A stretch of DNA of 5,143 bases from Gemmatimonadota bacterium (GTDB lineage: Bacteria; Gemmatimonadota; Gemmatimonadetes; Gemmatimonadales; GWC2-71-9). Positions 1 to 5,143 of this stretch are shown in pieces. Both the position numbers and the translations under genes were made by a program. Position 1 is the first letter of the stretch. Each line of letters starts with the position of its first letter. The notes under the pieces are model-generated. The model was not told where the DNA came from. It made no database searches and worked only from the letters and a program-made list of their open reading frames with translations. The stretch is from assembly GCA_027294815.1 (NCBI GenBank), contig JAPULP010000286.1, positions 1 through 5,143 of the forward strand, in the 5' to 3' direction.

Positions 1-5
1 CGGTA

Positions 6-1370
6 GTGAAGCCGAAACTGTCGTCCGAGGCCCTGAACACCAGTGGCGCCACGGCGGAGGATACCAAGCAGCTCGCTGATCGCTTCGAGGTGGATTCGCT
101 GAGGCTGCAGTTCACCGATGTTACCGGCATCAACAAGAACGTCGAGGTTCCCAAGAGCCAATTCGCCAAAGCGCTCGCCGGCGACATTCTTTTTGACGGG
201 TCGTCCATCGAGGGCTTCGTGCGCATTGAAGAGAGCGACATGTTGCTGAAGGCCGACCTGGAAACCTTCCGGATTCTTCCGTACGACGACGAGGGTGGCC
301 GTGTTGCTCGCTTGATTTGCGATATCTACAACGCCGACGACACACCTTTTGCGGGTTGTCCGCGACTCGCCTTGAAGCGTCAAGTCGCGGACGCCGCCGC
401 GCTTGGCTATGAGATGATGGCCGGATGCGAGGCGGAGTTCTTTCTGTTCCAGGTGGATGAGAACGGCAACCCGTCGTTGGACACACACGACAAGGGTGGC
501 TATTTCGATCTTGCGCCGGTGGACAAGGCCGAACCGCTGCGCCGCCTGATCATCAACGATCTGGAAATGCTTGGGTTCGAGGTCGAGGCCGGTCACCACG
601 AAGTAGCGCACGGCCAGCACGAGATCGACTTCAAGTACGCCGACGCCGTTAGGACGGCGGACAACCTGGCGACGTTCAGGTTCGTTGTTCGGAACGTGGC
701 GTATCGACATGGGTTCCTGGCGACGTTCATGCCGAAGCCGATCCAGGTAGCGAACGGCTCGGGTATGCACACGCATCAGTCACTCTTTCGCGGAGACACC
801 AACGCGTTCTTCGCGCAGAACACCGAGTGGCAGCTGTCGACGGTTGGGCTGAGCTATATCGCCGGCTTGCTGAAGCACGCGCGTGGCTTTGTGGCGGTGA
901 CCAATCCGCTGGTCAACAGCTTTAAGCGTCTGGTACCGGGTTACGAAGCGCCCACCAACGTGGCGTGGAGCATGCGGAACCGGTCGCCGTTGATCCGTAT
1001 TCCGGAGAAGCGCGGCCAGGGCACTCGGTGCGAGCTGCGTATGCCGGATCCGTCGGCGAATCCCTACCTCGCGTTGGGAGTACAGCTGGCGGCCGGCCTC
1101 GACGGCATCAAGCAAGAGTTGACGCCTCCCGATCCCGTCAACAAGAACATGTTCACGATGAGTCATCGGGAGCGGCGCAAGCACCGCATCGACGAGCTGC
1201 CACGGGATTTGCACGAGGCACTCGATGCCCTCGAGAAGGATGAAGTCATTCGGGACGCCCTGGGTGAGCACATCTACGAACGGTTCATGGAGGCCAAGCG
1301 CCAAGAGTGGTTGGAGTACTCCGCGAGCGTGAGCGAGTGGGAGATCGAGCGGTTCTTAGGTCAGTACTAG
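6..1370 (+). CDS. glnA: Type I-alpha glutamine synthetase
   Basis: Catalyses ATP-dependent ligation of ammonium to glutamate, giving glutamine; a cytoplasmic enzyme, dodecameric in this family. The 454 residues align along their length with Bacillus-type GSI-alpha (about 444 aa). Visible landmarks are the beta-Grasp N-terminal domain (about 20-110) with FDGSSIEGF at 63-71, the metal-ligand stretch CEAEFFLF at 141-148, HHEVAHGQHEIDF at 197-209, the ATP-site segment KPIQVANGSGMH at 244-255, the flap VPGYEAP with Glu314, and NRSPLIRIP at 325-333. Arg73 corresponds to the Arg62 linked to glutamine feedback inhibition in B. subtilis. The GSI-beta insertion and the adenylylatable Tyr (NLYDLPPEE) are absent, so adenylylation control is unlikely. 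The start is GTG at base 6 and gives about 11 residues more than Bacillus. The frame stays open to the left edge and only five bases precede the start, so neither start nor RBS can be confirmed. One oddity is His202 where Bacillus has Pro. No glnB, glnR or amt gene is visible nearby. Confidence 0.96.
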   Translation: MKPKLSSEALNTSGATAEDTKQLADRFEVDSLRLQFTDVTGINKNVEVPKSQFAKALAGDILFDGSSIEGFVRIEESDMLLKADLETFRILPYDDEGGRVARLICDIYNADDTPFAGCPRLALKRQVADAAALGYEMMAGCEAEFFLFQVDENGNPSLDTHDKGGYFDLAPVDKAEPLRRLIINDLEMLGFEVEAGHHEVAHGQHEIDFKYADAVRTADNLATFRFVVRNVAYRHGFLATFMPKPIQVANGSGMHTHQSLFRGDTNAFFAQNTEWQLSTVGLSYIAGLLKHARGFVAVTNPLVNSFKRLVPGYEAPTNVAWSMRNRSPLIRIPEKRGQGTRCELRMPDPSANPYLALGVQLAAGLDGIKQELTPPDPVNKNMFTMSHRERRKHRIDELPRDLHEALDALEKDEVIRDALGEHIYERFMEAKRQEWLEYSASVSEWEIERFLGQY

Positions 1371-1378
1371 AGAACAGA

Positions 1379-1435
1379 GAATATCCAATATCCAATGTTG
1401 AATATTGAATATTCAGTATTGGATATTGGATATTC
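1379..1435. repeat. AT-rich heptamer-built palindrome after glnA
   Basis: Arms GAATATCCAATATCCAAT (1379-1396) and its exact reverse complement (1418-1435) pair over 18 bp. Pairing continues inward through two G-T positions (1397/1417 and 1398/1416) and seven more Watson-Crick pairs to a 3-nt loop at 1406-1408. As RNA this is a 27-bp stem. From 1380 the element also reads as eight 7-nt units: AATATCC, AATATCC, AATGTTG, AATATTG, AATATTC, AGTATTG, GATATTG, GATATTC. Only 15 of 57 bases are G or C, against GC-rich coding sequence on both sides. It starts 8 nt after the glnA stop and ends 49 nt before the next ATG. It could act as a transcript 3'-end hairpin, but no T-tract follows, so it is not a standard intrinsic terminator. 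A REP- or MITE-like element is an alternative. Confidence 0.9.
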
Positions 1436-1484
1436 GCATTACTAGGTCCTTCCGTTCTTGCACCGACCTCCCCTTTTTACATCG

Positions 1485-3068
1485 ATGCGATTGACCCCCT
1501 TCTGGTTGGTGATGATGGCCACCGTACCGGGAACTGTGCGGGCCCAAGTGGCTACAGCAGAGTCCGGCCCGGTCATCGACAGCATCATCGTGATAACCGA
1601 AAATGTGTTTGGCTCGGAGGAGGCTCGGAAGAACACCCTCTTTCGAATCGCCAACGCGATTCGCTTTACCACACGCGCCAATGTTGTACGCCGTGAGCTG
1701 CTGTTCAAACAGGGTGAAGTGTACGACTCCGCCACGGTGGCGGAGTCGGAGCGTAATCTCCGCGCGTTCGGCATCTTCCGAGACGCTGTCATTGACTCAT
1801 CGACGGTAGACGGCAAGCTGGTCGTTACGGTGCGAACGTCTGACGGTTGGAGCACCCAATTCAACGTCAACGGCCGATTCACCGAGGGAACGTTCACATG
1901 GGCTGTTGAGTTGGCCGAACAGAACTTTGCCGGAACGGCGACCCTGGTGGACGTCAGTTACCGAAAGGAGCCGGATCGGACGGCTACGCGAGTTGGAACG
2001 CGCCTGCGGCGCGCGTTCGCATCCACTATCGCGGCCACCGGGTTTTACGAGAGCTTGTCCGACGGGAAGCGAGGGGGATGGGCGGCGGGCTCGCCATTCC
2101 GCGCGTTCAGCGACCGACGTTCCATCCAGGTCGTGGGCGAGCGAGCCGATCATCGGGTTCTCCAATTCGTGACCCGGAGCGCGATAGATCAGGACACGGT
2201 TGAATTCAACAGACGCGTGTTCGTCAATCGCGTTGATGCAGCCGTTGCACCAATAGCAACCCCTGGCCGCTATCTCCGAACCGGCATATCGGCGCTCGTC
2301 AAGAGAGAGGAGTTCGTCCCATGGAGCGCCAGAGACATGGCGTTTCCCGATACCGTCACCGGGACGATCGGTCTCTTTGCCGAGTACCGGCAGGCAAACT
2401 TCAAAGTTGTCACGCACTACAACGGATTCGCGCAGACGGAAGATCTCGACCTCAGCACGACCGTGCGACTCACGACATGGATTGCTCCAACAGCCTTTGG
2501 CTATGAGCGATTGGGTGTCGGTCCACGGTTGAGCGCCGCCGCAGGCGCGTCTCTTCCTTTTGGATTTCTCCGAGGCGGTCTTCTCGCCGGAGGCTTGTTT
2601 ACATCGGCGGGTCTCGACTCGGGCCGCGTCGAGATATCAATGACGTTGGGTTCACAGTTCTTCAGCCGCCAAGCAACGTTCTTGAACGTCCGGGCGGGTA
2701 TGCTGGAGAGTCCCACTCCGGGCCGCGAGTTTGACTTGGGGCACGGGATCGGCCCGCGTTCGTTTGGCCCGCATTCATTCACCGGCGACCGCGCGGTGTG
2801 GGGAACGTTCGAGCATCGGGTTTTTCTGGTGGACCAGTTCTTGGGTCTGCTCGGTCTTGGCGCGGCCGCGTTTCTCGATTACGGGGGAGCATGGTTCGAT
2901 GGGATCACCGAGCCACAGTTCGGCGGCGACGTGGGATTCGGTCTCCGCCTAGGCGCGACGCGCGCTACCGGCATCAACGTTGGACGGTTCGACCTAGGGT
3001 ATCGTTTTGGGGACGGCTGGTCCGGTAACCGGTGGGCGTTCAGTATCGGCAGAGGGTTTTTGTTTTAG
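1485..3068 (+). CDS. BamA/TamA (Omp85)-family outer membrane protein, single POTRA
   Basis: A predicted outer membrane beta-barrel of the Omp85 superfamily, whose members insert or export proteins (or lipids) at the outer membrane; the substrate here is unknown. The ATG at 1485 is preferred over an in-frame TTG at 1458 because it puts a standard Sec signal peptide at the N-terminus (residues 1-20, cleavage expected after VRA, before Q21). No good Shine-Dalgarno is seen before either start. Residues about 30-117 look like one POTRA domain, with a hydrophobic strand, the stretch VVRRELLFKQGEVYDSATVAESE, the ending NLRAFGIFRDAVI, and a last strand LVVTVRTSDGWS. Residues about 125-527 are alternating strands, enough for a 16-strand barrel. 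C-terminal Omp85 hallmarks include AFLDYGGAWF (about 462-471), GFGLRLG and RFDLGYRF, and a terminal Phe in GRGFLF. The loop-6 RG[F/Y] motif appears as RSF (425-427). At 527 aa it is shorter than BamA and near TamA or FhaC size. No partner gene (TamB-like, patatin or secreted TpsA) is adjacent, so no gene symbol is given. Confidence 0.85.
   Translation: MRLTPFWLVMMATVPGTVRAQVATAESGPVIDSIIVITENVFGSEEARKNTLFRIANAIRFTTRANVVRRELLFKQGEVYDSATVAESERNLRAFGIFRDAVIDSSTVDGKLVVTVRTSDGWSTQFNVNGRFTEGTFTWAVELAEQNFAGTATLVDVSYRKEPDRTATRVGTRLRRAFASTIAATGFYESLSDGKRGGWAAGSPFRAFSDRRSIQVVGERADHRVLQFVTRSAIDQDTVEFNRRVFVNRVDAAVAPIATPGRYLRTGISALVKREEFVPWSARDMAFPDTVTGTIGLFAEYRQANFKVVTHYNGFAQTEDLDLSTTVRLTTWIAPTAFGYERLGVGPRLSAAAGASLPFGFLRGGLLAGGLFTSAGLDSGRVEISMTLGSQFFSRQATFLNVRAGMLESPTPGREFDLGHGIGPRSFGPHSFTGDRAVWGTFEHRVFLVDQFLGLLGLGAAAFLDYGGAWFDGITEPQFGGDVGFGLRLGATRATGINVGRFDLGYRFGDGWSGNRWAFSIGRGFLF
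1724..1748. repeat. Perfect 12-bp inverted repeat inside the Omp85-like gene
   Basis: CGACTCCGCCAC (1724-1735) is followed, after the single base G1736, by its exact reverse complement GTGGCGGAGTCG (1737-1748). It overlaps the codons for D-S-A-T-V-A-E-S in the POTRA region (about residues 81-88). As RNA it could form an 11-bp GC-rich hairpin with a 3-nt loop. It may be chance from codon choice; no function is assigned. Confidence 0.7.
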
Positions 3069-3152
3069 AGTAGGTAGTGGGCAGTAGACAGTGATTTTTC
3101 CCTTAAGCCGCTGCGCTGCCCACTACCCACTAACTACTGCCCACTACCTACT
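3069..3152. repeat. Inverted heptamer-repeat element between convergent genes
   Basis: AGTAGGTAGTGGGCAGTAG (3069-3087) has an exact 19-nt reverse complement at 3134-3152. The left side reads as 7-nt units on the + strand from 3069: AGTAGGT, AGTGGGC, AGTAGAC, then a decayed AGTGATT. The right side reads on the - strand from 3152: AGTAGGT, AGTGGGC, AGTAGTT, AGTGGGT, AGTGGGC, then AG. The centre (3097-3115) is not repetitive. Because the - strand tract holds two similar blocks, the left arm could pair with either the outer or the inner copy. The element begins on the base after the stop of the Omp85-like gene and overlaps the stop of the facing lipoprotein gene. A bidirectional transcript-end hairpin is a reasonable inference, although the only T-run (3095-3099) lies in the loop. 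It resembles in principle the heptameric STRR repeats of cyanobacteria; no homology is claimed. Confidence 0.88.
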
Positions 3153-4110
3153 GTACCACCGCCACACTCCCCGTCGGTAGCGGATTCAAGGTTGTAATAG
3201 TGCGTGCGTCCGTCGGCCCACCGTCACCGAACGCGTCGCCATATGGCTTCAACTGAAACGGAACGGCGACCAGCGATCCTTCGCCTTCGTCGAACGCAGG
3301 TTCGATCGAAATCACGTGCATCCACATGCTGTCTCCCGTCAGGGCGTCGTCTCCGTTGAAATCGAACGGAGTGGTCGGCATCGTTGCGGGGTTACCGTTG
3401 AGTGCCACGAAATCACTTCCGGGGAACGGCGGGCCGGCCGACAAATCGCTTGGTGCCCCCGAAAACGGTCCGGCCGCGTCGCTATCCCGACCGGACAAGA
3501 CTCCATCGGGTCCGGGAGTGAACTTGCCGTACGAGAATGCCATTTGATTGCCCGTTCCGGGAGCGTAGACCACCCACCCTTCATACACCCATCCGGGGTT
3601 GAGCTCCGGGAGTGTCACCGTGGCGGACGGTGCCCCACCGGGTGCAAGCGGATCGAGAAGCCAGATGCCGGCGTCGTTGTCGTCGTCGGTCGCCGTCGTC
3701 GGCGTTAGGAGGACGTGAGTTCCAGGACTCGTGCTGAAGTCCGCCATGGGATCGGCGCTCACAAAACCCAACGACGTGAGGGTGGCGGTGCCGTTTACGA
3801 TCCCACCGCCCAACAGTTTTTGGTCTGACGGTACAGCGTCGGCGTCGCCGGGCGGCTCAACCGTGAGGACGAACATTTGCGGATCGTCGATCGGACTCAT
3901 GAAGGTGTGCTGGCCGTTGGCTGCCAGCGTAAAGGTTCCGGTCGAATGGGGCGTGCCCAACTGGTCGATCACCCAGCCTTCGTATGTCCCTTCACTCAAC
4001 GTTGCCAAATTGGTGAAAGTGACGTTGAGCATGACCCCAGCGTCGGTAGGATCGTTTCCGCACGCTGCGCACAAAAACAATGCGGTAGTCAATAACGAGG
4101 TGCTTTTCAT
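3148..4110 (-). CDS. Probable lipoprotein with two RskA-like extracytoplasmic domains
   Basis: A 320-aa predicted exported protein of unknown function. The N-terminus MKSTSLLTTALFLCAACGN is a short lipoprotein-type signal with Cys17 as the probable lipidated residue; Cys rather than Leu at -3 makes the lipobox imperfect. Two diverged copies of one motif set are visible. Copy 1 has TYEGWVID (about 42-49), GTFTLAANG, and MFVLTVEPPGDADAVPS followed by LLGG (about 79-102). Copy 2 has VYEGWVVY (about 175-182), GKFTPGPDG, and MHVISIEPAFD (about 264-274). The series Y-x-x-W-V, G-x-F, DG/NG, V-x-x-EP resembles the C-terminal extracytoplasmic domain of anti-sigma-K factors (RskA), but there is no cytoplasmic sigma-binding domain and no internal membrane helix, so it is not a classical anti-sigma factor. 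Asp/Gly-rich segments (DDDNDAG, FDFNGDD) suggest an extracellular setting. The start at 4110 is chosen from the Shine-Dalgarno; ATG 4113 and GTG 4125 are in-frame alternatives. The stop codon lies in the intergenic repeat. The gene follows a sensor kinase on the same strand after 90 nt. Confidence 0.8.
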   Translation of the reverse strand: MKSTSLLTTALFLCAACGNDPTDAGVMLNVTFTNLATLSEGTYEGWVIDQLGTPHSTGTFTLAANGQHTFMSPIDDPQMFVLTVEPPGDADAVPSDQKLLGGGIVNGTATLTSLGFVSADPMADFSTSPGTHVLLTPTTATDDDNDAGIWLLDPLAPGGAPSATVTLPELNPGWVYEGWVVYAPGTGNQMAFSYGKFTPGPDGVLSGRDSDAAGPFSGAPSDLSAGPPFPGSDFVALNGNPATMPTTPFDFNGDDALTGDSMWMHVISIEPAFDEGEGSLVAVPFQLKPYGDAFGDGGPTDARTITTLNPLPTGSVAVVQ

Positions 4111-4117
4111 CATGGTT

Positions 4118-4123
4118 CTCTCC
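4118..4123 (-). promoter_or_regulatory. Shine-Dalgarno of the lipoprotein gene
   Basis: On the - strand GGAGAG (4123 to 4118) lies 7 nt before the ATG at 4110-4108 and 4 nt before the ATG at 4113-4111. The upstream GTG (4125-4123) overlaps the site itself and so cannot use it. The spacing favours 4110 and gives the more typical signal-peptide start (M-K-S rather than M-M-K). Confidence 0.7.
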
Positions 4124-4200
4124 ACGTGAATTGTTGTGAGAGAACTTTGTGTTGGAGTCGCTGGGTATTGAAGTGGGTGAGAGTCTTTCTTAGAACATTC

Positions 4201-5143
4201 TCATGATTTTCTAAGGTTCCCATCCGACCGCGGAAGCCAAAGGGTGAACGAGCTTCCCTGTTCCGATGCACTACTTACCTCGATGCGTCCGCCCTGCAAC
4301 TCTGCAAGCACCTTGGCAATGGTCAGGCCGAGTCCGGACCCCCCGAAGGCGCGAGATCGCGATGCGTCCCCGCGGTAAAATCGATTGAAGATTTTTTCCA
4401 ATTGCTCGGGGGAGATTCCAATGCCGGTATCCTGCACCGACGCGCAGACCATGGTGTCACTTTGTTCGGTGGCGAACCGCACCGAACCCGCGGGTGTGTA
4501 TCGTACGGCGTTTGAGGCGAGGTTGAGCAGCACTTGTCTGGTGCGATTGGCGTCGCCGACCGCGAGCACGGGGTCGTTGGCCACGCCGCTCACGGTAATC
4601 TCTTTCCCATCCGCCATGGCGTGCGTGATCTCCTCGACCTCATGGACCACCTCCGTCAAGTCGAACTCTTCACGGTCGACGGAGAGCTGGCGATTCTCGC
4701 CACGCGCGATAACCAGCAAATCGTCCGCCATCTTCGTCGTCCGATCGACTTCGCGTTGAATGGCGCTCAACGCTTCTTGAATTTCGTCATCCGTGCGCTG
4801 CTCTCCGAGACACCACTGCACGCGCGCGCGTATATGTGTCAGCGGAGTACGGAGTTCGTGGCTGGCATCGGCCGTAAACGATTCGAGCGTGCGGTGGGCG
4901 TGTTCAACCCGATCGAGCATGCCGTTGATGGTGGTAGCCAACTCCGTGATGTCTTGTTGCCCCGTGGGCGTTGCTACGCGGTGGCTTAGATCCTCCGGAA
5001 GGATCCGGGCCATGTCGTCGGCCACTCCTTGCAGCGGCACCAAGGTGTCGGCTACCGAACGACGGGCATTGCTCCGCGATGCCAGAGCCGCGAGAGGCAA
5101 CAGCAGCACTGCCCCCGCTGCCAGCGCGCCGAAGCCAAGCAGA
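4201..5143 (-). CDS. Sensor histidine kinase (HAMP-HisKA-HATPase), 5' end outside the window
   Basis: The C-terminal 313 residues of a membrane-bound two-component sensor kinase, which autophosphorylates on His and passes the phosphate to a response regulator. Counting from the first complete codon at the right edge: a transmembrane helix (about 1-21, LLGFGALAAGAVLLLPLAALA), a HAMP linker (about 22-77), the HisKA H-box DASHELRTPL (92-101, phospho-acceptor His95), then an HATPase_c domain with N-box QVLLNLASNAVRYTP (Asn211), G1 box DTGIGI (238-243), F-box FNRFYRGD and G2 box GGSGLGL (267-273). All catalytic boxes are intact. The frame continues to base 5143 through the membrane helix, so the GTG at 5109 is an internal Val, not the start. 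The sensor domain and first membrane helix must lie beyond the edge. In such operons an OmpR-type regulator often precedes the kinase, but none is in view. The ligand is unknown. The lipoprotein gene downstream on the same strand is a possible target or accessory. Confidence 0.95.
   Translation of the reverse strand, partial: LLGFGALAAGAVLLLPLAALASRSNARRSVADTLVPLQGVADDMARILPEDLSHRVATPTGQQDITELATTINGMLDRVEHAHRTLESFTADASHELRTPLTHIRARVQWCLGEQRTDDEIQEALSAIQREVDRTTKMADDLLVIARGENRQLSVDREEFDLTEVVHEVEEITHAMADGKEITVSGVANDPVLAVGDANRTRQVLLNLASNAVRYTPAGSVRFATEQSDTMVCASVQDTGIGISPEQLEKIFNRFYRGDASRSRAFGGSGLGLTIAKVLAELQGGRIEVSSASEQGSSFTLWLPRSDGNLRKS

Noticed and set aside
780..1304. Long minus-strand open frame opposite glnA
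   Set aside because: It lies wholly opposite a strongly conserved enzyme gene, shows no recognisable motifs, and is what GC-rich coding DNA produces by chance.
1405..1434. Promoter (TTGAAT with GATATT at 18-nt spacing) inside the AT-rich palindrome
   Set aside because: The repeated TTG/ATATT units produce such matches in many registers, so the match carries little information.
1458..1484. In-frame TTG at 1458 as the start of the Omp85-like gene
   Set aside because: It would put nine extra residues before a signal peptide that is well formed from the ATG at 1485. No convincing Shine-Dalgarno supports the TTG.
1797..2417. 206-codon minus-strand open frame opposite the Omp85-like gene
   Set aside because: Its Arg/Ser-rich composition has no domain features, and the + strand frame has a signal peptide, a POTRA domain and barrel hallmarks.
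3069..3152. CRISPR array
   Set aside because: The units are 7 nt, contiguous and inverted across a centre; there are no spacers of CRISPR length and no cas genes.
3661..3710. GTC/CGT-rich run as a microsatellite
   Set aside because: It encodes the TATDDDNDAG segment of the lipoprotein and is imperfect, which codon bias for Asp explains.
4111..4125. In-frame GTG (4125) or first ATG (4113) as the lipoprotein start
   Set aside because: The GTG overlaps the GGAGAG Shine-Dalgarno, and the ATG at 4113 is only 4 nt from it. The ATG at 4110 has normal spacing.
4189..4215. CTTAGAA / TTCTAAG 7-bp inverted repeat around the kinase stop as a terminator
   Set aside because: The stem is short and AT-rich with a 13-nt loop and no T-tract on the kinase strand; too weak to call.
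4534..4989. Plus-strand open frame opposite the histidine kinase
   Set aside because: The opposite strand encodes intact H-, N- and G-box motifs over the same bases, so this frame is a shadow.

Overview
The window is from a moderately GC-rich Gram-negative-type bacterium: it encodes an Omp85-type outer membrane barrel and a probable lipoprotein. The type I-alpha glutamine synthetase, the standalone RskA-like extracytoplasmic domains and the intergenic short-repeat hairpins would fit Gemmatimonadota or a similar phylum. That placement is an impression from style, not a demonstration.

Layout: (1) 6-1370 (+), glutamine synthetase glnA of the alpha subtype, nearly or fully complete. (2) 1371-1484, a short intergenic region dominated by an AT-rich, almost perfect 57-nt palindrome built from eight 7-nt units. 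(3) 1485-3068 (+), a secreted single-POTRA Omp85/BamA-TamA-like outer membrane protein. (4) 3069-3152, a second inverted repeat, also built of 7-nt units but with an unrelated GC-richer unit, lying exactly between two convergent genes and supplying the stop codon of the second. (5) 3148-4110 (-), a probable lipoprotein with two diverged copies of a domain resembling the extracytoplasmic part of anti-sigma-K factor RskA. (6) 4111-4200, a 90-nt leader. (7) 4201-5143 (-), the C-terminal part of a membrane-bound sensor histidine kinase that runs off the right edge.

The genes do not form one pathway. glnA assimilates ammonium in the cytoplasm. The Omp85-like protein and the lipoprotein are envelope components. 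The kinase lies upstream of the lipoprotein on the same strand and could control it, but nothing in the sequence proves that. The most unusual content is the pair of intergenic elements: different sequences with the same architecture (heptamer tracts facing each other), which suggests a class of repeat elements in this genome. No CRISPR array, tRNA, rRNA, insertion sequence or phage gene was seen.
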